Shown one piece after another: positions 8,099-15,678 of a DNA stretch of 64,000 nt; within the stretch, counting starts at the first letter, position 1, and each line of letters starts with the position of its first letter. Location of the stretch: assembly GCA_001913845.2 (NCBI GenBank), contig MKGP02000088.1:1-64000 (forward strand), given 5' to 3'. The notes beneath the pieces were generated by a model. That model saw nothing but the letters and a program-made list of their open reading frames with translations. It did no database searches and was not told where the DNA came from. The DNA comes from Limnothrix sp. CACIAM 69d (GTDB lineage: Bacteria; Cyanobacteriota; Cyanobacteriia; CACIAM-69d). Made by a program: the position numbers and the translations under genes.

Positions 8099-9198
8099 TC
8101 TGGAACTCCTTGAATTTCAACCGGTAAACATAGGCCACATCCCAATTGCTTGAGTGAAAATCCTTCCTTGGGAAACCACTCTTCAGGAAAATCCCACCAG
8201 GTCATGTTTAAAGGCTCGCGAAAAACATAAACACTGCCACTGGGAACGGCATACCGCCCCCGCCCTAGTCGCCGTCCTTTGCGAGGATCATCTTTGTTTT
8301 GACCTACTCGATAGCGATAGGGCACGGGTTTATCCATCAACAACTTGAGGTCACGCTTCGGGAAACTCGGATGTTGTGGATAACGATAGGAGAGGTTATT
8401 CGATCCCCAAACAGCCGGAGTGGTTAAGGCAAAAGCGTGGGAAATTTTTTGAGATAGTAACTTGTTAAATGGATGCTGTTCATCAATTAGTTTGGTTGCA
8501 ACCTCAACCAGATGGCCTTCGCCACCGAAGCGATACCAACCATTGAGTTCTAGGGTGTCCAGATTCGTTAAATACACTAAGCAAATATCATCAGGAATCT
8601 GGACAGCATTTTCTAGGAACAAACCATTCTTGTCTAAAACATGGCGTTCATTTTCTTTCATCCGAGGATGTAGAAAAGAGGTCGATCGCCAAGGTGTAGC
8701 TTTGAGGTATCGAGCATCTTGCCTGATCTCATCTCCAGGCCACCCCCAAGTATCAATCAACTGCCAAGTAACTGATGATGCGGGTTTGAGGTCTTGTTTA
8801 GAACGATGCCATCGATATTGATTTAGATAATCACCATCAGAGTAGTCTCCTCTTCTTTTTCCTAAATCGTCAGTGCGTTCTTTGTGCTGTAATGACCACT
8901 CATCTGATGACTTCTCATCAATAATTTGGTGACGAGACATAGGCACATAGAATTCAGCAGGGTTGTTGGTATATGCCCAGAACGGCCCTGCAACCGTCAG
9001 TGTTTGCTTCAAGCTTTGCGGATCTGCAAAGCCTTGTGATCGATTAGCGTTCAGAATCAGACCAGCGATCGCCGCTGCGTCAGGAGGAAACTTATAGTTA
9101 GACTTACCCACCAAATTTTCTGGAGACAGAAATCCACCAGCGCTGGCATACATAAAGCCCAAAGGAGAAACAGTTACTAGGGATTTGAATTGCGACAT
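8074..9198 (-). CDS. cmr3: Cmr3 (Cas5-type RAMP) capping the crRNA 5' tag
   Basis: Cmr3 forms the foot of the type III-B complex with Cas10 and holds the crRNA 5' tag. Family marks seen: VTVSPLGFMYASAGGF at the N-terminus, FPPDAAAIAGLIL near residue 40 (the usual FPPxpxtvaGalR-like helix), WGSNNLSYRYPQ, and a C-terminal glycine/arginine-rich GRRLGRGRYAVPSGSVY segment like the RAMP G-rich loop. I chose the ATG at 9198 (374 residues), preceded by AGGTAGG, rather than the first possible start at 9234. It overlaps the cas10 end by 22 nt. Confidence 0.9.
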   Translation of the reverse strand: MSQFKSLVTVSPLGFMYASAGGFLSPENLVGKSNYKFPPDAAAIAGLILNANRSQGFADPQSLKQTLTVAGPFWAYTNNPAEFYVPMSRHQIIDEKSSDEWSLQHKERTDDLGKRRGDYSDGDYLNQYRWHRSKQDLKPASSVTWQLIDTWGWPGDEIRQDARYLKATPWRSTSFLHPRMKENERHVLDKNGLFLENAVQIPDDICLVYLTNLDTLELNGWYRFGGEGHLVEVATKLIDEQHPFNKLLSQKISHAFALTTPAVWGSNNLSYRYPQHPSFPKRDLKLLMDKPVPYRYRVGQNKDDPRKGRRLGRGRYAVPSGSVYVFREPLNMTWWDFPEEWFPKEGFSLKQLGCGLCLPVEIQGVPECTTKRSA

Positions 9199-10937
9199 AG
9201 CTGCCAACCTACCTGAATCAAGTCGTCCATCCAATTCGCGATCGCCAGATCTAGCGCTTGAGGGTCTTCAATATCTCCTAAGAAAGTGTCCCAACCTCCA
9301 GTCTGACCTTGGCGATAGTTCTCGAATATTTGCCGAGCTTTGCCATTGAAGTAGAGGTCAAAAATTTCACAGGCAACATCGCTGCTACTGCCAGGGGATT
9401 CCAGGCTAATTGCGTGGCGATCCTTTAAAGCAGCCCAATCGCTGTAGATATGACTCCAGTTCGCTTCAGCACCTGTTTTGTTGTTGCGATCGCAATAGCT
9501 ATCCAAAATTGCCAGCTCATCCCAGGGGCAAGTCCATTGCACAAAGCGACCGCTGTTGAACACAATGCGGATGGTGACGCGATCGCGCCCTAGATTTTTT
9601 GATTGTTGTTCAGCTTCTCGGCAATGCTGCAAAATATCCCGCTGCGGAACCTGATGACCAGCCCAAACAAAACCCACGCTATACGTCAGCTTAAATCCTA
9701 ATTCGCGCTGCGTATCTGCTTGGATTTTGCACCATTGGTTAGGAAGCGCTTTGAGCCAGTTCCAAGCTTCAATCGGCTGAACTTTGGGTGGCAATTGCTT
9801 TAGATCGCTAGATTCCTCACTGTAAAGCACACCTAGGAAATCATCACCGCCGGCATAAATTACGCGACCCTTTCCCTCGGGAAATAGATCTTTCGCTTTG
9901 GTAAATTCTTGCCCCCAATTTCGCATCAAGGTTGAAAATCGTTGGAGATTGTGATCGCGCTGCTGGGGGCTATCCGGATGGCGATTAGCAAGGTCAGTGA
10001 GTTTGTCACCTACCTTGTCACCATCACCCATAAACCAACCTGTCCAGTACCCCTGATCGCGGTAAATATCGCGAAACGATGTCTCGGGATACTCAATGCC
10101 AATATCAAGCGCTAATGGCTCAAAGGTAACAAGACGTTTTGCTAGCTCAGGAATACTCAAGCGTTCGCGGGGACTGATAAATTTCCCGCCACCATTGTTT
10201 GGCTCGGCAAAGTGATCCTTCAGTTCCTGATCAGAAGGAAATGGTTTATGGCAACGCTTAAAATCATCCAAAATCCAGGCTAAATGAAGATAAAAACGCT
10301 CAATATCCTGTCTTTCGCTGGCTGAAAACGATCGCCCTGGATTGTTGTCAGGTTTGCCCAAACCGGGCCAGGCGATCGCATCGGTTCCCGTAATACTGGA
10401 GCTTTCGCCAACCCAATTAATCCCAATCCAATCGCGCTTAAGCTTACGATTTTCCAAGTCCTCCATTGCGGCTTGGGGTGTTGTGCCATAGCCCCAAAAC
10501 ACTTCCCAGGCATAGAGTCCCCAGCGCTCCCACTCACCGGCTCCACGCTGATCGCCAGGGACAGGCTGTGACCAGCAGTAGGACTCATGGGGGAGGTTCT
10601 GCTCAATCCAGCATCGGCAAGCTTGAAGAAGTGTTTGCCAATGCTTGAGCAGACTCTTTTTGACATCATGGCGCTTAATTTTTGACCCTTTCAGCAGGAT
10701 GCGATTGGGCATACCTCTTTGATGATCAATGAAAGTAGGGGAAATTACTTCAGCGCTCTGCCCATCTGCATTTCGGGTGAGGTCTTCAATTAGTTGTTGG
10801 CTCAGATAGGACAAAATTTGGGAAGCGCCAAACAAATCACGCAACTTACGAGACTTTTCGATGAACCCTTGGACGGGCGCAAAGCTAATGGCGGTGTAAA
10901 TGACGGCGGAATCAGACATCTTCTGTTCTGAAGTCAT
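9177..10937 (-). CDS. cas10: Cas10 (Cmr2), HD-less, with intact GGDD cyclase motif
   Basis: Large subunit and signal generator of the type III-B complex. Residues 12-50 (AISFAPVQGFIEKSRKLRDL, then FGASQILSYL) match the start of the first Palm-like domain of Cmr2. In archaeal Cmr2 this block follows a roughly 200-residue HD nuclease domain; here it follows only 11 residues, so the HD domain is absent. The second Palm domain carries YAGGDDFLGVLY with GGDD at 363-366, the metal and ATP site for cyclic oligoadenylate synthesis. GDGDKVGDKL near residue 300 is the usual partner motif. At 586 residues the length is consistent with HD loss. Starts at Met1 or Met7 are both possible. It is the first gene of the operon. 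Confidence 0.95.
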   Translation of the reverse strand: MTSEQKMSDSAVIYTAISFAPVQGFIEKSRKLRDLFGASQILSYLSQQLIEDLTRNADGQSAEVISPTFIDHQRGMPNRILLKGSKIKRHDVKKSLLKHWQTLLQACRCWIEQNLPHESYCWSQPVPGDQRGAGEWERWGLYAWEVFWGYGTTPQAAMEDLENRKLKRDWIGINWVGESSSITGTDAIAWPGLGKPDNNPGRSFSASERQDIERFYLHLAWILDDFKRCHKPFPSDQELKDHFAEPNNGGGKFISPRERLSIPELAKRLVTFEPLALDIGIEYPETSFRDIYRDQGYWTGWFMGDGDKVGDKLTDLANRHPDSPQQRDHNLQRFSTLMRNWGQEFTKAKDLFPEGKGRVIYAGGDDFLGVLYSEESSDLKQLPPKVQPIEAWNWLKALPNQWCKIQADTQRELGFKLTYSVGFVWAGHQVPQRDILQHCREAEQQSKNLGRDRVTIRIVFNSGRFVQWTCPWDELAILDSYCDRNNKTGAEANWSHIYSDWAALKDRHAISLESPGSSSDVACEIFDLYFNGKARQIFENYRQGQTGGWDTFLGDIEDPQALDLAIANWMDDLIQVGWQLCRNSNP

Positions 10938-11164
10938 ATTGAAAGTCCCGTGACCTAATCAAGCTTGAAGCGACTTGATTGTTTTCACATCTGTGCCTTG
11001 GCTACCATCCTAAGGGATACATCCCCTAAGCGAGGTGTAAGTTTTGATATTGTTCATTAAGCAACATCAATGCTTGTAAGGCTTTGTGTTGTTGGGTTTG
11101 GCGCGATCGCCCTCTGGCCGGGAAAATAATATTTCTGGGTAGGCGGACGGCTGGAGATGTGTTA
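10938..11164. promoter_or_regulatory. Divergent cas10 / WYL-regulator promoter region with two inverted repeats
   Basis: 227 bp between the divergently oriented cas10 and WYL-regulator genes. Two perfect inverted repeats stand out: AATCAAG / CTTGATT (10957-10963 and 10974-10980), 20 bp upstream of cas10, and GGGAT / ATCCC (11014-11018 and 11021-11025) embedded in two direct CCTAAG words 16 bp apart. These are the best candidates for an operator bound by the adjacent WYL protein. Promoter hexamers were not assigned. Confidence 0.5.
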
Positions 11165-12331
11165 ATGACAACCCGATCGCGCCATGGGTACGAGGAGCCG
11201 ATCGCCTTTGATCGGTTGATGTTGTTGGTGTCCTTGTTGGTGGAAACACCCGGTAGCGGGGCAATCGAAACGGGAGGCTTGGCCGCGATCGGGGAAGCCC
11301 TGCGAGATCGGGCGGCGGCCTTGGGGCGACCCTTTCCGGCAGATTACCCATCGATTCCGACGCTACGGAAGGATTTAGCCACCTTGCGGGCCTATGGTCT
11401 CTTGAGCGATCGGATGTATCGCTGGGGCTACTACTTGGGGGCGGGGGCCCTAACGGCAGCAGAATTGGCTACGGCCCTCAATGGCTTGCGGTTGCTAGCG
11501 ATCGACCTGGGCGATCCCAAAGTGGGGGAGCGCTTGGGCCCCATCCAAAGCCGCCTGAAAAGCTGGGATCAAGACCAGGAGGGACGGTTAACTTATCCCT
11601 TGCGGAGATCGCTCTCCCGGCCCGTCAGCGAACAGGATCCAATCGCCCGGATGGAGCGGGGTCAGGATTGGGATCGGCTGGCGGAACGGCTGGAGGCGAT
11701 CGAGCAGGCGATTTTGACGGGTCAGGCGATCGAACTGAAAGTGGCCCGCTCACCACACCCAGACGATCGGGGCGATCGGGAGCGGCTTTATCCCTTGCAA
11801 CTGCTGTTCTATGACGTGGGCTGGTATTTGCTCTACGAGAAAGTGGATTCGGACCAGTTTGCCACGCGCCGGATCGATCGGCTGAGTGCGGAGGTGCGGC
11901 GGTTGCCGATGCCGCCCCGAGGCTTGCGGATCCAACGGCAACGGCTGCGCACAGCAACGGGTCTGCTCTCGGCCGGTTGGGGGTTGTTTTTGGGTGAGGC
12001 GGCGGAACAGGCGCGGGAGTTGGCGGGCCAGGAGCCGTTGCGATCGGTGGTGGTGCGGTTTGGGCAGCCGACGGCGCGGTTCATCGCGGAGGGCGATCGC
12101 CGCCACCCCACGCAACGGTTGACCTGGGAGTCGGGGACGAGTGGCGAGCCAAGTGGGCTGGAATTTTCCGTGAAGCTGCCGGGGCGATCGCTCGGAGAGT
12201 TTGAGCGATGGGTGCGGCGGTATGGGAGTGATGCAGTGGTGTTGGAGCCGCCAGAGTTGGTGGCGAGGTTTCGGCAAATGGCGATCGCCCTGGCCCAGGC
12301 CTATGGGGTTGGGGCAGGCGGTTCTAGCTGA
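11165..12331 (+). CDS. WYL-domain transcriptional regulator beside CRISPR-Cas locus
   Basis: A DNA-binding regulator with an N-terminal helix-turn-helix region (SIPTLRKDLATLRAYGLLSD is the recognition-helix-like part) and a WYL ligand-sensing domain (LYPLQLLFYDVGWYLLYEK), followed by the usual C-terminal extension with VVVRFG and FERWVRRYG. WYL proteins are known repressors or activators of CRISPR-Cas and other defence genes. In Synechocystis 6803 the WYL protein Sll7009 represses a neighbouring CRISPR-Cas cassette. The divergent position with a short shared upstream region makes control of this cas operon likely. I chose ATG at 11165 (388 residues), preceded by GGAG; the reading frame is open further upstream. 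The 3' end overlaps the convergent small secreted protein gene by 31 nt. Confidence 0.88.
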   Translation: MTTRSRHGYEEPIAFDRLMLLVSLLVETPGSGAIETGGLAAIGEALRDRAAALGRPFPADYPSIPTLRKDLATLRAYGLLSDRMYRWGYYLGAGALTAAELATALNGLRLLAIDLGDPKVGERLGPIQSRLKSWDQDQEGRLTYPLRRSLSRPVSEQDPIARMERGQDWDRLAERLEAIEQAILTGQAIELKVARSPHPDDRGDRERLYPLQLLFYDVGWYLLYEKVDSDQFATRRIDRLSAEVRRLPMPPRGLRIQRQRLRTATGLLSAGWGLFLGEAAEQARELAGQEPLRSVVVRFGQPTARFIAEGDRRHPTQRLTWESGTSGEPSGLEFSVKLPGRSLGEFERWVRRYGSDAVVLEPPELVARFRQMAIALAQAYGVGAGGSS

Positions 12332-12732
12332 TTGAGGGCCCCGCAGATATATCGCTTGACGGTTTCGCGGCTGGCGGTCACACCGCTGGGCAAGGTAAAC
12401 ACCATCTCGACGGTGGTTTGGTTGTTTTCTGCTAGGGCAAATACATCAATGGGCAAGGCCCGTTGAAAGGCGGTGGCGGGGTTTTCCGCTCGCATCGTAC
12501 CGTTGGCTACGTCGGTGCTGAGGGTGCGAATGCCTTCGCGGGCCAAGATCACCCGCAGTTGAAAGAAGGCTCTTTCGACGGATAGGCCTTGGACTTGGAC
12601 GCGGGCGAAGTAGGCGGAACCGTTGAAGAAGTCGCCTTTTTTGTCGAAGCTTTCTTCGCAGGTGGTGGCCAGGGCGGGCGTGCCAAGGCAGAGCAAGGCC
12701 AGGCTCAGGAGCAGCGATCGCATGGTTTGCAT
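12301..12732 (-). CDS. Small secreted protein of unknown function
   Basis: 143 residues starting MQTMRSLLLSLALLCLGTPA, a clear signal peptide with likely cleavage after ALA near residue 20. The mature part has two cysteines (CEESFD near the N-terminus and YICGAL near the C-terminus) that could form a disulfide, and no catalytic motif I recognise. The frame is open up to 12945, but only the start at 12732 (or 12723) gives a signal peptide directly. It converges on the WYL gene, overlapping it by 31 nt, so it is not part of the cas operon. Confidence 0.7.
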   Translation of the reverse strand: MQTMRSLLLSLALLCLGTPALATTCEESFDKKGDFFNGSAYFARVQVQGLSVERAFFQLRVILAREGIRTLSTDVANGTMRAENPATAFQRALPIDVFALAENNQTTVEMVFTLPSGVTASRETVKRYICGALNQLEPPAPTP

Positions 12733-12879
12733 GATCGGGTCAAAGAACAAAACCTCAGGATTGCCGATCAGGAATGGGCATGGCCATCGCGGTGTGACAC
12801 AAAGGAGCCACAGCGCGCGATTGTGTAGAGCAATGATGGCGGCCCAAGTAATCGGAAATAGTCGGTTTGCCCGATCAAC

Positions 12880-12939
12880 CGATCCACAACCTCCGCGAAA
12901 AAGTGCGGGTTTTAGTCGATCGCCCCAGGTTGTGGATCG
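12880..12939. repeat. Dispersed 60-bp hairpin element, copy 2
   Basis: Perfect 13-bp inverted arms (CGATCCACAACCT / AGGTTGTGGATCG) enclose a middle that shares GCGGGTTTT and CGATCGCCC words with copy 1 at 589-646. Its arms are more intact than those of copy 1. It lies between the small secreted protein gene and the next minus-strand gene, just outside the CRISPR-Cas block. Confidence 0.78.
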
Positions 12940-12951
12940 GCTCATTGTTGA

Positions 12952-13221
12952 CTAGCCGACCGTGATATTCGGCTCCTCGCAGAAATTCACCAACACCGTT
13001 TCGCTTTCCGACTCATCCTCAAACACAAAGCTGATGTACCACTCACAGGGCGAATCATTCGTATGTTCCGCCCAGGTGACTGTTGCCCCCTCTCCAGAAG
13101 CAATTCCCTCTTCTGGCAAATCGAACTGCGACCACTCCTCATCATCGGGCGAAACCCAAATTTCCAGGATGGTTTGATCGGTGTTGTTGGTAACCGTAAA
13201 GCTAAACAAATCGTCCGACAT
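12952..13221 (-). CDS. Small acidic beta-rich protein, unknown function
   Basis: 89 residues from ATG at 13221 (MSDDLFSFTVTNNTDQTILE). The sequence alternates beta strands with acidic turns (SPDDEEWSQFDL, ENDES-type runs), has two cysteines (PCEWYISF and NFCEEP), and resembles small cyanobacterial proteins with an FxVxNxTxxTIxExWVSP start, sometimes misnamed in databases. No signal peptide or membrane segment. The open frame continues 40 codons upstream but that part is basic and unlike the rest, so I prefer the internal start. Function is unknown. Confidence 0.6.
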   Translation of the reverse strand: MSDDLFSFTVTNNTDQTILEIWVSPDDEEWSQFDLPEEGIASGEGATVTWAEHTNDSPCEWYISFVFEDESESETVLVNFCEEPNITVG

Positions 13222-13435
13222 GGGGGGTATATCCCAAAATTGCAGAATACGGCTCCGTTCTAGACTCCAAACCGGGTCGCTGTGGGCTTTCCTTAGCTTT
13301 TCTTCACCACGCCATTTCCCCACCCGCAATTCAGATTCCAACTCCTATGCTGAAATTACCCCCTGATCGATCGGGCATTACTGAACCGATCGGTCTTGGT
13401 TTTGATGGTTTTTGATCAATTAGGAGCAAGATTCG

Positions 13436-14218
13436 ATGAAATGGACTGGCAAACAAGGCCCATGGTTCGCGGGCCTGTCCCTCGCGATCGCCAGCACCGC
13501 CGCGATCGGGGGTTGGGGATTTAGCCAATGGCGGGGCCAACAACCCGCCGCCTCGGCCCAAGGTTCCAACCCCATCGCCCAGGCCAGCCCCGCCCTTTGT
13601 CCTCCCGGTGGGGACACGGCCGGCGGCACGGCCCATTCCATGCACTCCATGCAGGTGAGCAGCGAGTTTGAATTCATCAGCCACATGATTCCGCACCACC
13701 AGGAGGCGATCGACACGGCCAAACTCGTGCGCGATCGCACCCAACGGCCGGAAATGCGGCAATTTACCCAAGCGATTATTGATGCCCAAAGCCGGGAGGT
13801 GAGCCAAATGAAAACATGGCTGCAAACCTGGTATCCCAACCAAACCAGCACCCAGGCCTACCAGCCCATGATGCGCCCTCTGGAACCTTTGCAAGGGGAT
13901 GCGCTGGATCAGCAGTTCTTGCAAGATATGGTGATGCACCATCAAGGGGCGGTGATGATGGCCCAAAGCCTGATTCAAGGCAAGTTGGTGAAACATCCGC
14001 CCGTGCAGTCGATGGCTCAGGATGTGATTCGCACCCAAAGCCAGGAGATTGATCAGATGCAAACCTGGTTGGGGGCTTGGTTCCCGAACGGTGGCCAATG
14101 TGGGCGATCGACGACGGATTCCACGGGCAACGGGTTAATGAACCACGGGAATATGAACCACGAGAACATGAACCACGAGAACATGAACCACGGCATGAAC
14201 CATGGGAAACAGCCTTAG
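13436..14218 (+). CDS. DUF305 protein with Met/His-rich C-terminal tail
   Basis: A 260-residue exported protein with an N-terminal hydrophobic segment (WFAGLSLAIASTAAIGGWGF). Two DUF305 repeats follow, each with its HMIPHHQEAIDTAK- or DMVMHHQGAVMMAQ-type helix (about residues 82-96 and 161-175), giving paired HH sites in a ferritin-like helical bundle. Linked roles for the family include periplasmic copper binding. The last 25 residues are a tandem array of NHGNM/NHENM units rich in Met and His, a plausible extra copper-binding tail. The gene stands alone between a minus-strand gene and a repeat region. Confidence 0.85.
   Translation: MKWTGKQGPWFAGLSLAIASTAAIGGWGFSQWRGQQPAASAQGSNPIAQASPALCPPGGDTAGGTAHSMHSMQVSSEFEFISHMIPHHQEAIDTAKLVRDRTQRPEMRQFTQAIIDAQSREVSQMKTWLQTWYPNQTSTQAYQPMMRPLEPLQGDALDQQFLQDMVMHHQGAVMMAQSLIQGKLVKHPPVQSMAQDVIRTQSQEIDQMQTWLGAWFPNGGQCGRSTTDSTGNGLMNHGNMNHENMNHENMNHGMNHGKQP
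14155..14211 (+). repeat. Short tandem repeat encoding the Met/His tail
   Basis: A 15-bp unit of the form AACCACGAGAACATG is repeated about three to four times at the 3' end of the DUF305 gene with small variations. The unit length is a multiple of three, so copy changes would keep the frame and lengthen or shorten the metal-binding tail. Confidence 0.85.
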
Positions 14219-14646
14219 GCTTCGTTGTATTCGCCATCGGGTTTGCACCGTGGCAATTCGCCGTCATGACTAGTCTGGGTCAATAGTCCAGCAGGGGCCG
14301 TATAGGGCCGGCCGCCAGCATCCATCGGGAATGGCATGGGATCACCATCCCGATCGCCCATCGATTTTGGTTGATTACGGTTGATTCTTAAAGAAATGGC
14401 TAAGGAACAAGCAGCCATTAGCCACAACTTCAACGAATTTTCTGAGGAAATGGCCCTGGCACTTTCTGGGACAATTTGGACAACCCAACGCCCCGGGGAC
14501 ATTTTCTGAGCCAAAAAACTTCTGAGCCAAAAAACCGTCAGGAAATTTTTACAAATTCCACAGGGGGGCGATCGCCGGCCGGCGGGAACCTTGGTATCGT
14601 GGAGAGATAAATCGTATACCGCAATACGAAATAAATCAGGAAGCTT
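14219..14646. other. Intergenic region without a supported gene
   Basis: Contains a 16-bp direct tandem duplication (TTCTGAGCCAAAAAAC, about 14504-14535). A 148-codon minus-strand frame crosses it but has no good start signal or recognisable motif. I see no gene here. Confidence 0.4.
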
Positions 14647-14790
14647 AGGGTGTGTCGTCAAATCGCCTGAAACCCTGATTCCACCGTTGGCAGATCGTGG
14701 AAGACAAGAGGCTCAAGCCCCTTGTTACAACGACTGGGACATGTAAAATCAATCGTTTCTGCCTGATCCTAGAAAATGACGACAGACCCT
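14647..14790. mobile_element. Non-autonomous transposon-like element (family B), complete copy
   Basis: 144 bp bounded by 14-bp terminal inverted repeats, AGGGTGTGTCGTCA at the left and TGACGACAGACCCT at the right (13 of 14 match). Inside are the words CTGAAACCCTGATT and a near-palindrome GGCTCAAGCCCCTTG. Related copies occur at 46168-46309 (complete, inverted) and 31623-31721 (left end lost). The size, inverted ends and lack of coding capacity fit a MITE; the parent transposase is not in the window. Confidence 0.75.
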
Positions 14791-14809
14791 ATTTCCTAAC
14801 GTTATATTT

Positions 14810-14853
14810 GCGCCGTTTTAGCGCTAGTTTGGCGCTGTTCTGGTGCTTTTCGG
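14810..14853 (+). promoter_or_regulatory. Four tandem 11-bp direct repeats before sphR, candidate SphR site
   Basis: Four consecutive 11-mers line up exactly: GCGCCGTTTTA (14810), GCGCTAGTTTG (14821), GCGCTGTTCTG (14832) and GTGCTTTTCGG (14843), consensus GCGCTnnTTTG. OmpR/PhoB-family regulators bind tandem direct repeats with an 11-bp step, which is what is seen here 73 bp before the sphR start. The words do not match the published cyanobacterial Pho box (CTTAACCT type). Autoregulation is therefore inference. Confidence 0.6.
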
Positions 14854-14925
14854 GGTTTCGCTCACGCCACCTCACTGCTCGATCGATTCATCACCGCCGA
14901 ATCTGTTCCTCAAGAATTTCACCGT

Positions 14926-15678
14926 ATGCTGGCCAGCGATCGCGCCCTGAAATTTAATCCCCTGGATGCGGGGCAACCCAGCCGCATCCTGATTGTTGAA
15001 GACGAAGAACTGATTCGCGATATGGTTGCCGCGGCCCTGCGCGACGAGGGCTATGAAGTATTAGTGGCGGCCGATGGGGCTGCGGCCTTGAACCTGTTGA
15101 ATCTGAACAATCCCGGCGACATGAACCGCCCACCCGACTTGATTGTTCTGGATTTGATGTTGCCCCGGGTGAATGGGCTGGATCTGTGTCGGCTGTTGCG
15201 CCAGCGCCAAGATCCCGTGCCGATTTTGATGCTGAGTGCTAAGGGCAGCGAGACCGATCGGGTGTTGGGGCTGGAAGTGGGGGCCGATGACTACCTCACG
15301 AAGCCCTTCAGTATGCGGGAGTTGGTGGCTCGTTGCCGGGCCCTGCTGCGGCGCAATCGGATCGTGAGCGCGGCCCAACCGGAAGTGCTGCGCTATCGGG
15401 ATATTGAACTGTATCCCCAGGAATGCCGGGTGGTGGTGCGCACTCAGGAGGTGAACCTGTCACCGAAGGAGTTCCGACTGCTGGAATTGTTTGTGCAACA
15501 TCCCCGGCGGGTTTGGTCTCGGGAACAGTTGCTGGAACGCATTTGGGGCATTGACTTCATTGGCGACAGCAAAACCGTTGATGTGCATATCCGCTGGCTG
15601 CGGGAAAAGATTGAGCTAGATCCCAGCACGCCTGAATACATCGTCACCATTCGCGGCTTTGGCTATCGATTTGGTTAG
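14926..15678 (+). CDS. sphR: OmpR/PhoB-family response regulator, SphR-like phosphate regulator
   Basis: 250 residues: receiver domain with ILIVEDEELIRD (21-32), phospho-acceptor D76 in LIVLDLMLP, and YLTKPFSMREL; then a winged-helix DNA-binding domain with LSPKEFRLLELFVQHPRRVW and the C-terminal TIRGFGYRFG. It overlaps by 20 nt a histidine kinase gene, and phoU follows about 1 kb later. This order and the PhoB-like sequence point to the phosphate-starvation regulator SphR. As an OmpR-type regulator by fold it could serve another stimulus, but the phoU neighbour favours phosphate. Confidence 0.85.
   Translation: MLASDRALKFNPLDAGQPSRILIVEDEELIRDMVAAALRDEGYEVLVAADGAAALNLLNLNNPGDMNRPPDLIVLDLMLPRVNGLDLCRLLRQRQDPVPILMLSAKGSETDRVLGLEVGADDYLTKPFSMRELVARCRALLRRNRIVSAAQPEVLRYRDIELYPQECRVVVRTQEVNLSPKEFRLLELFVQHPRRVWSREQLLERIWGIDFIGDSKTVDVHIRWLREKIELDPSTPEYIVTIRGFGYRFG

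Noticed and set aside
11167-12331. WYL protein as a Cas protein
   Set aside because: Helix-turn-helix plus WYL is a regulator architecture, and the gene is divergent from the operon.
14215-14661. 148-codon minus-strand open frame after the DUF305 gene
   Set aside because: No start signal, no motif, and its upstream part is the left end of a family B element.
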